This document shows positions 8,171 to 15,262 of a stretch of DNA of 15,262 nt, one piece after another. The stretch spans positions 1 to 15,262 of the forward strand of contig JAUHWE010000027.1 in NCBI GenBank assembly GCA_030424825.1, in the 5' to 3' direction. This DNA is from Verrucomicrobiia bacterium (GTDB lineage: Bacteria > Verrucomicrobiota > Verrucomicrobiia > Opitutales > Opitutaceae). Positions within the stretch are counted from its first letter, which is position 1. Each line of letters begins with the position of its first letter. The notes beneath the pieces are model-generated. The model ran no database searches and was not told where the DNA came from. It saw only the letters and a list, made by a program, of their open reading frames with translations. The translations under genes and the position numbers were made by a program.

Positions 8171-9130
8171 TCAGGTTTGATCCTTCAGGTAGCCCACGTT
8201 GATATTTCCGCCGGAGGTACGAAGCTCAAGTAGCGGACCGCCACCGTTGACAGCCCCTTCAGCCTGGCTGCGCTTGAGTTCGCCGGTCATTGTAATGGGA
8301 AAGTCGGTACGCATGCCGCCACCGCTGGTGCGAGCGTTGAGGTAAAATCGTTCGCCCTGAGGAAGTTTCGCCGTAATTCCGCCACCCGATGTCTTCAGTA
8401 TGGTGTCGTCATCGATTCCTCTGGGGAAAGTGGCGGTGATGCTGCCGCCCGATGTTTTGGCCTCTAAGGGGCCGTTTACTCCTGTAGCAGAGATGCTCCC
8501 GCCGGAGGTTTTAAGTTTCGAATTGCCCGCGATGGAATCCACCTTGATTCGACCCCCGGAGGTGGAGAGGTCTGCTTCGCTTCTCAAGTTGGATGCCGTT
8601 ATCGATCCCCCGCTGGTATGGGCGTTCACTGAGCCGCCAATATTGGTTAATTGCATGTGTCCTCCAGATGTACGGGCGGCGATTTCTCCTTCAACGCCGT
8701 CAATTTCGATATGTCCGCCCGAAGTGTGCAGATTGACATCAATTGATTTAGGGACGGATAAGGTGGCGTTGAAATTAACGCTGGGCTTGCTTTTAAATAA
8801 ACTCCAGAAGTCCCAGTCGTTGTCGTACTTAAATTCTATATACAAGACGTCGTCACGCACTTCGATGGTTTGCTCGATTTTTGATTCTATGGAATCCGCC
8901 TCTTTCTCGGAGGTGTTACGGAATACTTTTTCGATCAGGACGTGAGCATCGGAGCGCGGGTCTCCGCTAAGATTGATGAATCCGCCTTGGATGTGGACCT
9001 CTACTTTTACGACTCCGTCTAGTTTGATGGACTGTTCGATTGGCCGGACGATTTTGGAAGACCCAAATGCCGATAAGGACAGTAGGGTTGCGGCTGCGAT
9101 TAAAACGAGGGAGCGTTTTGGATGAGTCAT
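8171..9130 (-). CDS. Exported DUF4097-type beta-repeat protein with nine TSGG repeats
   Basis: The 319-residue protein starts with a signal-peptide-like segment (MTHPKRSLVLIAAATLLSLS), with cleavage likely near AFGSS (about residue 25). Residues 30-130 form a beta-rich region with VHIQGGFINLSG near its start. From residue 136 a repeat centred on TSGG (S/G/H/R/N) I/M recurs at residues 136, 154, 172, 190, 208 and 226, exactly 18 apart, and then at 248, 268 and 305. This matches the DUF4097 family (putative adhesins), in which short G-rich strands stack as a beta-solenoid. Export to the periplasm or outer surface is predicted; the function is unknown and no catalytic site is visible. The codons of the repeats differ between copies, so the repetition is old. 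The gene is bracketed by two REP-like elements. A TATACA hexamer about 30 bases before the ATG is the only -10-like candidate, and no good -35 accompanies it. Confidence 0.85.
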   Translation of the reverse strand: MTHPKRSLVLIAAATLLSLSAFGSSKIVRPIEQSIKLDGVVKVEVHIQGGFINLSGDPRSDAHVLIEKVFRNTSEKEADSIESKIEQTIEVRDDVLYIEFKYDNDWDFWSLFKSKPSVNFNATLSVPKSIDVNLHTSGGHIEIDGVEGEIAARTSGGHMQLTNIGGSVNAHTSGGSITASNLRSEADLSTSGGRIKVDSIAGNSKLKTSGGSISATGVNGPLEAKTSGGSITATFPRGIDDDTILKTSGGGITAKLPQGERFYLNARTSGGGMRTDFPITMTGELKRSQAEGAVNGGGPLLELRTSGGNINVGYLKDQT

Positions 9131-9217
9131 TGGCGATAGAGGATTGTTCTCTTGTATACACTCATTGCTCCGCGTGGGTTGCAGAATAATCGAATAATTT
9201 AGATTGGTGGTGATCTG

Positions 9218-9249
9218 CTTACGCGGCGTGGCGCGAGCGCCAGCCCTAC
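9218..9249 (-). repeat. GTAG-headed REP-like element, copy 2
   Basis: On the minus strand this starts GTAGGGC and holds a perfect palindrome: TGGCGC (9229-9234) with GCGCCA (9237-9242) around a two-base loop. It matches the copy at 8133-8161 and has the same orientation. It lies between the upstream end of the DUF4097-type gene and the 3' end of the Rsm22-like gene, both on the minus strand, so it could also act as an mRNA 3'-end hairpin for the latter. Confidence 0.77.
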
Positions 9250-9274
9250 GAAGAAAGACCTGCTCTAGGTTTGG

Positions 9275-10282
9275 CTAATCCAGGTTGCCTTCTACGGCTT
9301 TGCCCGCGAGGATCTTGCCCGATTCGATTTGGGTCCATTCAAAGAGGGTGCCGCTCTTGTTTTTCTTAATCGTTTTCCAGAGGGACTTGTCCTCTCGCTT
9401 CCAAAGCTCGTAGTCGTTATGGCCGTTTTGATCACAGGAGTAGATTCTTGTGTAGCCTTTGTATTGGCGGGGTCGACCCAGCAGCCGGGATTTATTTAAA
9501 AGATCAGATCGAGACGGGATCTTTTTTGAGTCCATCACTAGGAAACTGTAGGGCAGGCTCCTTAGATCGATTTCCATCATCTTCGCGAATTGAGCCCAGC
9601 GGCTTTCCGTGAAAGCAACGATCGGTGGCTTGGCGAAGAAATGGCACCAATGGTTTTTGTTCTCCTCCAAATTCATGGGGCAGGAGATTGCGCAGATGCA
9701 GGGAGCAACCGGATGAAATAGTTCACGTAAGCCTTCTCTCTGCTCCAAAAGCAATCGACTGCTGTCGTAGCTTCCGGGTTCTACCCAGAAGATCTGGCGG
9801 GATTTTGAAAAGAGATCGGTTAGGGATTCGCGATCGCTCAATGACAGTTCGTTGAGAACGTGACTCGCCAGTGAAAGGGTGTTCGATAAATCCAAGTTCG
9901 AAAGGTTGTCTGCTAGGGTGACTTTTAGATCTGGATACTTCTCCAGGAGCATGGTCTGGGCAAACGATGTCGCAGCGCTTGAGTGGTCCCAAAGCACTAC
10001 CTCATTAACGTTTTCGCTTCCGAATGCTTCAAGTATCCTCAGGGTCGCAATTCCCGTACCACAACCCCAATCGAGAATCGTGGAAGATTCTAGTCCCCAG
10101 CCGACTTGCCTGGCCTGAGCGATGGCGGCGTCCCATTTCCATCCGATTCGGGCAGCGAAATATTGATGATACTGGACCAGATCGGTGATGGAATTCCAAT
10201 AGAGACCTACGTTACCGCTAGCATTGAGAAACTCGTTTCTCAAGCGATTGAGCGTGTCCCAGTCTGGCTCGGCAATTTCCAT
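9275..10282 (-). CDS. Rsm22/METTL17-like ribosomal small-subunit methyltransferase-type protein with Fe-S cysteines
   Basis: The ATG at 10282 gives 335 residues; a TTG at 10303 would add seven, and neither has a Shine-Dalgarno sequence. Numbering here is from the TTG. Motif I of S-adenosylmethionine methyltransferases is clear: ILDWGCGTGIATLRIL (76-91), followed by an acidic strand end VVLWDHS. The family-typical SHVLNELS lies at 147-154. Cysteines C202, C208, C220 and C290 (C-x5-C-x11-C ... C, with the last in RIYSC) fit the four-cysteine iron-sulfur site of Rsm22/METTL17, including a CHF motif at 220-222. GRPRQYKGYTRIY before the last cysteine also fits the family. Mitochondrial members help assemble the small ribosomal subunit. 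The bacterial role is poorly known, so a ribosome-related function is inferred. The gene is divergent from the ABC exporter gene and stands alone on its strand apart from the DUF4097 gene downstream. Confidence 0.82.
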   Translation of the reverse strand: MEIAEPDWDTLNRLRNEFLNASGNVGLYWNSITDLVQYHQYFAARIGWKWDAAIAQARQVGWGLESSTILDWGCGTGIATLRILEAFGSENVNEVVLWDHSSAATSFAQTMLLEKYPDLKVTLADNLSNLDLSNTLSLASHVLNELSLSDRESLTDLFSKSRQIFWVEPGSYDSSRLLLEQREGLRELFHPVAPCICAISCPMNLEENKNHWCHFFAKPPIVAFTESRWAQFAKMMEIDLRSLPYSFLVMDSKKIPSRSDLLNKSRLLGRPRQYKGYTRIYSCDQNGHNDYELWKREDKSLWKTIKKNKSGTLFEWTQIESGKILAGKAVEGNLD

Positions 10283-10392
10283 AGAGTAGAATTGGTTAGA
10301 CAAGAAAAACGTTGTCGCAACTCGAAACGACCCTCAGGGGTGAATTGCGGGTGGAAGCATGCGGGGTTTCTTCTGGAGCTGCAAAGGAGGTC

Positions 10393-10482
10393 TTGGTCGC
10401 TCGTATAACCGGAACGCCAGTTTTTCTCGATCTGACTTGTCACGCCGGACTTACCTCTGTGGAGTCGGTTGTTTTAGAATGA
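10393..10482 (+). other. Possible short upstream ORF with strong Shine-Dalgarno and ATGA overlap
   Basis: A perfect AAAGGAGG (10383-10390) lies before TTG 10393. The frame from that TTG runs 29 codons to a TGA at 10480-10482, which overlaps the exporter's ATG (10479-10481) as ATGA. Such an overlap would allow translational coupling, and the exporter's own Shine-Dalgarno candidate (GGAG 10461-10464) is 14 bases from its start, further than usual. Against it, the gap from AAAGGAGG to the TTG is only two bases and the peptide resembles nothing I recognise. The frame stays open back to position 10300, so a GTG at 10351 or a TTG at 10312 or 10345 are other possible starts. Confidence 0.2.
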
Positions 10483-12224
10483 AGACCATTTGGAGAGTTT
10501 CCGCTTACCTATTCCGCTACAAGGGAATGTTCTGGATGACGATTGGGTTGGCTATCTTGAGCACCCTTTTCGTGATGGTGATTCCGCTGGTGACCCGTTA
10601 CGTGATAGATGACGTGCTACCGAAGCAGGAGATCGGAAATCTATGGTGGTCTGTTGGTGCTATCGCCGCTTGTTTTTTTATGCGAGAAGTGTTCAATTCT
10701 ATGCGTATTCGATTGAATAATACGCTAGAGCAGAAAGTGCTCATCGATATCCGAAAGGACCTGCATGACAAGCTCATGGATCTGCCGATCGGCTATTTCG
10801 ATAAACGCAAGTCGGGCGATATCGCTTCTCGGGTGATTGAAGATGTCGAGTCCGTCGAACGTGTCATTCTCGATGGAACAGAGCAAGGGAGTACGGCTCT
10901 CCTTACTGTGCTCGGAGTATCAGGTATATTGTTTTACTTTGAACCGATACTAGCAACATTTATGGTGCTCCCGATCCCGATCATGCTTGTCATGCAACGC
11001 TTCCATTTTCGGGCTCAGGCAAAGAACTGGAGGAAAGTTAGGGCGGCGGCAGGAGACTTGAATTCGCTCCTGATTGAGGACATTCAAGGAAACCGCTTGA
11101 TTAATTCCTTTGCTCTCAAGGATCAGGAGAAAAAGCGTTTCTGGGACCGGCTTATCGAATTGAGAAAGCGTACTCTGATTTCGATGTTTCGCTGGTCGAT
11201 TCATGGGCCAACCACTAACTTTGTGGTCAGTCTCGGTACCGTTGCTGTGATTGGCTATGGGGGATACCTGTTTGCTACGGAGCCAAACCGTTTTGGAACG
11301 GGCGACTTGGTTATGTTTTTCCAATTTGGAGGCATGCTATACATGCCATTGTCTCAACTAAATGGCTTGAACAATTTGCTCGCAACCGGACGGGCATCGG
11401 GCGAACGGGTTTTCGAGATGCTGGACTACCCCGTGGAAATCCAAAGTCCGGAATCGCCGATAGCGTTCCCAGAGGGGCTCCTTCAGGTAGAGTTCAATTC
11501 TGTCGGCTTCGCGTACCAGGGTCGGGAAGATCTGCTTGCGGACTTTTCGCTGACACTGGAAAGGGGGAAGGTCACGGCTTTGGTGGGTCACACTGGAGCG
11601 GGGAAATCGACTGTCGCCAACCTGCTTCAACGATACTACGACGTGACGACAGGCTCGGTTGAGATTAACGGAGTCGATGTGCGTTCGCTGGACTTGACCG
11701 AACTTCGGAAGCGTATCGGGGTAGTTGCCCAGGATCCATTTCTATTCGATGGAACGATTAGAGAGAATTTGATTTTAGCCAAGCAGGAGGCAACGGAAGA
11801 AGAATTAGTCGCGGCGTTGAAAGGTGCCTGCGCTTGGGAATTTGTTTCAAATCTTCCCGATAAAATGGATACCCATATTGGCGAACGAGGGATTCGGTTG
11901 AGCATGGGAGAAAAGCAAAGGCTTACCATCGCGCGGGTAATCTTGAGGAATCCTCCGCTGGTCATCCTTGACGAAGCAACCTCAAGTGTAGACACGCTTA
12001 CCGAAGCCAAGATACAGCTAGCTGTGGACAACTTGGTCAAAGAGCGGACTACTTTGGTAATCGCCCACCGACTTTCAACGGTTCGCCAAGCGAATAAGAT
12101 CGTCGTACTGGAAAAAGGGCGGATTATTGAAAAGGGTTCCCACGAGGAACTAGTCCGCAGCAGCGGTCACTACGCTAAACTTTGGCAAACCCAAACGGAT
12201 CTCATCGCTGAGGACGCATATTGA
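10479..12224 (+). CDS. ABC exporter half-transporter, MsbA/multidrug type
   Basis: Starting at ATG 10479 the protein has 581 residues, the normal length for a fused transmembrane plus nucleotide-binding half-transporter. An earlier in-frame ATG at 10359 would add 40 residues unlike this family. About six membrane segments lie in residues 15-300 (near 18-38, 53-70, 137-153, 155-172, 245-265 and 275-292). Residues 102-114 (LPIGYFDKRKSGD) are the typical exporter coupling region. The ATPase domain has Walker A GHTGAGKST (370-378), Q-loop Q418, signature LSMGE (474-478), Walker B LVILDE (494-499) and H-loop H530. The signature departs from LSGGQ, but the serine and second glycine are kept. It probably works as a homodimer in the inner membrane exporting a lipid or hydrophobic compound; the substrate is unknown. 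The panE-like gene follows after 27 bases. Confidence 0.92.
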   Translation: MKTIWRVSAYLFRYKGMFWMTIGLAILSTLFVMVIPLVTRYVIDDVLPKQEIGNLWWSVGAIAACFFMREVFNSMRIRLNNTLEQKVLIDIRKDLHDKLMDLPIGYFDKRKSGDIASRVIEDVESVERVILDGTEQGSTALLTVLGVSGILFYFEPILATFMVLPIPIMLVMQRFHFRAQAKNWRKVRAAAGDLNSLLIEDIQGNRLINSFALKDQEKKRFWDRLIELRKRTLISMFRWSIHGPTTNFVVSLGTVAVIGYGGYLFATEPNRFGTGDLVMFFQFGGMLYMPLSQLNGLNNLLATGRASGERVFEMLDYPVEIQSPESPIAFPEGLLQVEFNSVGFAYQGREDLLADFSLTLERGKVTALVGHTGAGKSTVANLLQRYYDVTTGSVEINGVDVRSLDLTELRKRIGVVAQDPFLFDGTIRENLILAKQEATEEELVAALKGACAWEFVSNLPDKMDTHIGERGIRLSMGEKQRLTIARVILRNPPLVILDEATSSVDTLTEAKIQLAVDNLVKERTTLVIAHRLSTVRQANKIVVLEKGRIIEKGSHEELVRSSGHYAKLWQTQTDLIAEDAY

Positions 12225-12251
12225 GACGACCTCTTAAAACTCAATCAAATC

Positions 12252-13139
12252 ATGCCTGACATTGCGCTTATTGGACCTGGAGCGATCGGCGGCACATTGG
12301 CTGCCTGGTTGGCGACGCATTCGGATAACGAATTGTCCATCTGCGCCCGCACACCACTCGATACCCTAGTAGTCGACTCGCCATTCGGGGTTATGGAATC
12401 ACGACCGAACGTAATTACGGACCCAAGTCGAGCGGTTCCCGTTGATTGGGTTCTCATCGCAACGAAGGCCTATCAAATGGAAAGTGTCGCGAAATGGATT
12501 CCGTCTCTGTCTCACTCTGATACGATGTTTGCGGTGATTCAAAATGGAGTCGAGCATCTGGCGAATCTGAAGTCAATTGTGCCGAAAGCCCAGGTCGTAC
12601 CTGTCATAATCGATTGTCCCGCAGAGCGCTTGGCACCCGGCAGGATTCTCCAGAGGGCGCCAATCAAAATGACGATTCCTAAGGGCGCTGCGTCGGAGCG
12701 CTTCGCTTCTCTATTCCCAAACAGCAACATCACTATTTTACAGACGGACGATTGGACAACGGAAGCTTGGAAAAAGCTCTGCATCAACAGTGGCGGTGCC
12801 ATCTCAGCCCTGCTAAACGAGCCAGCCAATGTGGTGCGCCAAAGTAATGCGGCAGATGTTATGAGAGGTTTGATACGCGAATGCATTGTGGTTGCCCGGG
12901 CCGAGGGAGCAGTGATTGCAGACTCGGTGGTTGAGGAGGTCGTTGCCGGTCAAGCAGCCGCGCCCGATGGAGCAATGAACTCAATACATGCGGATCTTGT
13001 CGAGAAACGGCCGATGGAGTGGGATGCGCGAAATGGGGTTATCGTTCGGCTGGGGAAAAAGCATGGTGTACCCACTCCTTACAATGAGATGGCAGTGAGC
13101 CTCCTGAGAGCTTTGGAAGCACGAAATACGAATCCTTAG
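12252..13139 (+). CDS. panE: Ketopantoate reductase (2-dehydropantoate 2-reductase) family protein
   Basis: The 295-residue protein starts with a Rossmann nucleotide-binding loop ALIGPGAIGG (5-14). Residues aligned with the E. coli PanE active site are present: K72 in ATKAYQ, N98 in QNGVEH, K175 and N179 in AWKKLCINSGG, and E256 in MEWDARNG. The length and the C-terminal helical domain (from about 165) fit the family. PanE reduces ketopantoate to pantoate with NADPH in pantothenate and coenzyme A synthesis. Family members with other substrates exist, and no other pan gene is nearby, so the exact substrate is less sure than the family. It lies 27 bases after the ABC exporter gene and 59 before the hydantoinase-type gene on the same strand, so the three may form one transcript. 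Confidence 0.85.
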   Translation: MPDIALIGPGAIGGTLAAWLATHSDNELSICARTPLDTLVVDSPFGVMESRPNVITDPSRAVPVDWVLIATKAYQMESVAKWIPSLSHSDTMFAVIQNGVEHLANLKSIVPKAQVVPVIIDCPAERLAPGRILQRAPIKMTIPKGAASERFASLFPNSNITILQTDDWTTEAWKKLCINSGGAISALLNEPANVVRQSNAADVMRGLIRECIVVARAEGAVIADSVVEEVVAGQAAAPDGAMNSIHADLVEKRPMEWDARNGVIVRLGKKHGVPTPYNEMAVSLLRALEARNTNP

Positions 13140-13198
13140 ATTCGCTTTGAAAAGTGTCGGGTGACGTATCCATTAAGCAAATTCGTTAAGGCGTTTAC

Positions 13199-15262
13199 AT
13201 GTGGCGATTTTGGATAGATACGGGAGGTACATTCACCGATTGCCTAGCAATCGCGCCGGATGGCGTCGAGCATCGCGTTAAGGTGCTTTCCAATGCTGCC
13301 ATTCGAGTTCGAGTTGTGGATGTGGTGGGACCGAGAAGGCTTCGGATTGAGGTTCCGTTCGATACGGTAGACGGCTTTTTTGTCGGGTATGAGCTACGCG
13401 TGCACGGATCGGATTCGGTTCCGTTTGAGATTGTGGCTTGGTCAGATGATGGGCGCACTTTGGAATTGGATACAGATCTTCCACCGATCGCGAAAGGAAC
13501 TCTTTGCTCTATCCACTCCAAAGAAGAGCCGCCCATCCTAGGAATTAGGATTATAACGGGAAAGCGCTTAAGCGAGGAACTGCCGCTTTTAGAGCTACGA
13601 TTAGCGACCACGCGGGGAACCAATGCTCTGCTGGAGGGTAAGGGAGCAAAAGCCGCGCTTTTAGTCACTCGAGGTTTCAAGGACTTGCTGCGAATTGGGA
13701 ATCAACAAAGACCAGACCTCTTTGAGCTTGGGATTCAAAAGCGGGAACCGTTGTATTCGATGGTGTTCGAAGTCGATGAGCGATTGGATGCGAAAGGTGA
13801 TATCCTTGAGCCGTTGTGCGAAGATGGGATTCGACGGGTTGCGATTCGGTGCCGAGACGAGGCTATAAAGTCTGTAGCGGTTGCTCTTTTACATAGTTAC
13901 CGAAACCCTATTCACGAAAAGCGGATTGAGGAGATATTGAGGGAGGAGGGTATCGCGCATGTCTCATTGTCGTCTCATATCTCGCCCAAGATAAAGATTT
14001 TACAGCGAGCGGAAACCGCCATGGTGGATGCCTATTTGGCACCTATTATGGATTTCTATCTCGACTCGGTGCAGGCGAAGATCGCTGAGAGAGCGTTGAA
14101 GATAATGACCAGTGCTGGGGGACTCGTCTCCCGCGCTTTTTATCGGCCAAAAGATAGCTTATTGAGCGGGCCAGCGGGCGGGGTCGTCGGTTCCTCTAGT
14201 GTCGGCAAAAAGGCAGGAATTGACCGAGGAATTGCATTTGATATGGGAGGGACTAGCACAGATGTATCCCGTTTCGAAGGACGATTGGACTATCAGTTTG
14301 AACAAGCTATTGGTGGTGCGAAGGTATTCGCCCCCTCTTTACGGATTAAGACCGTGGCAGCGGGTGGCGGGTCGCTCTGCTGGTTCGATGGATCCGCCTT
14401 GAGAGTGGGTCCCGAAAGTGCAGGAGCCTTACCGGGGCCGGCCTGCTACGGAGCCGGTGGCGGACTAACGATCACAGATGTAAATCTGCTTTTAGAGCGT
14501 ATCGATGTCTCGGAATTCGGGATACCCATCTATCCAGAAGCAGCCACTGGAGCGTTAAAGAAACTGATCGATGAAATCCGTTCTTACTCAAATGAACCTG
14601 TAGCTGAAGCAGACGTGCTACAAGGTTTGCTCGACATTGCGAATGAACGCATGGCCGATGCCATCAGGAGCATATCACTCAGAGAAGGGTATGATCCGTC
14701 GGAGTATGCTCTCATTGCCTTTGGTGGGGCAGGGGGACTGCATGCGTGTGCCATCGCTGATATTTTGGAAATGGATACGATTCTCTTCCCCTCGGATGCG
14801 GGTCTGCTGAGTGCAATCGGTTTGCAGCAAGCGAGAGTCGAGAGATTCGAAGAGCGCCAGATTCTAAGTCCTCTCGAAACGTGTCGAGAATCGATCAAAG
14901 AGTGGAAGGACACGCTAGCGCAGACGGCGATCGAATCCCTTGTATCGGAGGGCGAATCTAGCGAGAACCTCGAGTTGGGAGTGACCCAGATAGAGATGCG
15001 GTTCCTGGGCCAGGAGTCTGGATTGTTGATAGATCTGGGATCTACGGATTCGCTGGAAGACGACTTCAAGAAAAGGTTCGAAGAGCAGTACGGGTTTCTC
15101 CCGGAGCAGCCCATTGAAGTCGTTTCAATTAAAGTCTTTGTAGGGACTAGGGATGGGGCTTGTGAGCAGGAATCATTCGAGGCCGTTGGCGAATGCGAGT
15201 CGGCCATCGGTAACCATTGTTCACGGAGCCGCTTAAGTTCGGGGGTGCAGGTCAATGGACCT
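13199..15262 (+). CDS. Hydantoinase/5-oxoprolinase A-type protein, 3' end outside window
   Basis: From ATG 13199 the frame is open for 688 codons to the right edge. A TAAGG at 13186-13190, eight bases before the ATG, serves as ribosome binding site. Family motifs appear in order: FWIDTGGTFTD (4-14, ATP-binding), TTRGTNALLEGKGAK (137-151), TRGFKDLLRIGNQQRP (157-172), SGPAGG (323-328), DMGGTSTD (348-355), GPESAGALPGPACYG (404-418) and AFGGAGGLHA (507-516). These enzymes use ATP to open cyclic amides such as 5-oxoproline or hydantoins, or belong to related carboxylases. Between VLSNAA (29-34) and EEPPILGIRI (109-118), about 75 residues of predicted beta structure are inserted compared with ordinary 5-oxoprolinase. 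Such a variant seems to recur in Planctomycetes and Verrucomicrobia (from memory). Whether a HyuB half is fused downstream cannot be seen. The exact substrate is open. Confidence 0.88.
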   Translation, partial: MWRFWIDTGGTFTDCLAIAPDGVEHRVKVLSNAAIRVRVVDVVGPRRLRIEVPFDTVDGFFVGYELRVHGSDSVPFEIVAWSDDGRTLELDTDLPPIAKGTLCSIHSKEEPPILGIRIITGKRLSEELPLLELRLATTRGTNALLEGKGAKAALLVTRGFKDLLRIGNQQRPDLFELGIQKREPLYSMVFEVDERLDAKGDILEPLCEDGIRRVAIRCRDEAIKSVAVALLHSYRNPIHEKRIEEILREEGIAHVSLSSHISPKIKILQRAETAMVDAYLAPIMDFYLDSVQAKIAERALKIMTSAGGLVSRAFYRPKDSLLSGPAGGVVGSSSVGKKAGIDRGIAFDMGGTSTDVSRFEGRLDYQFEQAIGGAKVFAPSLRIKTVAAGGGSLCWFDGSALRVGPESAGALPGPACYGAGGGLTITDVNLLLERIDVSEFGIPIYPEAATGALKKLIDEIRSYSNEPVAEADVLQGLLDIANERMADAIRSISLREGYDPSEYALIAFGGAGGLHACAIADILEMDTILFPSDAGLLSAIGLQQARVERFEERQILSPLETCRESIKEWKDTLAQTAIESLVSEGESSENLELGVTQIEMRFLGQESGLLIDLGSTDSLEDDFKKRFEEQYGFLPEQPIEVVSIKVFVGTRDGACEQESFEAVGECESAIGNHCSRSRLSSGVQVNGP

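Noticed and set aside
8207..8725. About 54-base periodicity that could suggest a CRISPR array or DNA tandem repeat
   Set aside because: The period is at protein level; codons differ between copies, there are no identical repeats with unique spacers, and the stretch is within a coding frame.
8400..8945. A 181-codon open frame on the plus strand with repeated PPEV motifs
   Set aside because: The repeats are the antisense image of the TSGG codons in the DUF4097-type gene, whose signal peptide and 18-residue period show which strand is real.
10404..10409. TATAAC as a -10 box for the exporter
   Set aside because: No -35-like hexamer lies 16-18 bases upstream, so it cannot be told from chance.
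10359..10478. N-terminal extension of the ABC exporter from ATG 10359
   Set aside because: The 40 extra residues are basic, polar and unlike the start of exporters; ATG 10479 gives the usual length and N terminus.
14584..15255. A 223-codon open frame on the minus strand
   Set aside because: It lies fully antisense to the hydantoinase-type gene, whose frame carries clear family motifs; the antisense translation is low-complexity and serine-rich and matches nothing.

Overview
The window looks like part of the chromosome of a free-living member of the Verrucomicrobiota, most likely class Opitutae (Puniceicoccales-like). This is inferred from three protein signatures: a VPDSG-type C-terminal sorting signal, a calcium-type 'DPDGDGYNNLAEYALGGDP' linker followed by an 'SPDLENW' domain at the end of a large secreted protein, and an NxxGxxAF-type repeat protein. 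Weak Shine-Dalgarno sequences fit, but are not diagnostic. No rRNA, tRNA, prophage, insertion sequence, CRISPR array or defence gene was seen. No gene-free stretch exceeds about 190 bases.

Layout. (1) Positions 3-3650 (+) hold the 3' part of a giant secreted beta-helix protein. (2) A convergent junction with GTAG-headed REP-like palindromes follows, then a GH20-type glycosidase on the minus strand (3732-5543) whose last nine residues are encoded by one palindrome arm. (3) A second large inverted REP pair (5575-5654) separates it from a minus-strand pair, truC followed by a HAD phosphatase-like gene (7160 down to 5675). (4) A small exported VPDSG-CTERM protein on the plus strand (7348-8001) ends in a clear rho-independent terminator. 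(5) A minus-strand DUF4097-type protein with nine TSGG repeats (8171-9130) is flanked on both sides by copies of one further REP-like element. (6) An Rsm22/METTL17-like iron-sulfur methyltransferase (minus) lies divergent to a plus-strand run of an MsbA-like ABC exporter, a PanE-like ketopantoate reductase and a hydantoinase/oxoprolinase A-type gene. The last is open for 688 codons and runs off the right edge.

How the genes relate. Most are housekeeping or cell-envelope genes with no single shared pathway. truC and the Rsm22-like gene both belong to families that act in translation. The beta-helix protein, the VPDSG protein and the DUF4097 protein are surface or periplasmic. The ABC exporter, panE and hydantoinase genes are codirectional with gaps of 27 and 59 bases and may be cotranscribed. 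The most unusual feature is the density of GTAG-headed palindromes: at least four sites of several sequence types within 6 kb, all between genes except one that has invaded a coding end. This pattern is typical of REP/BIME elements mobilised by RAYT transposases; no RAYT gene is in the window.
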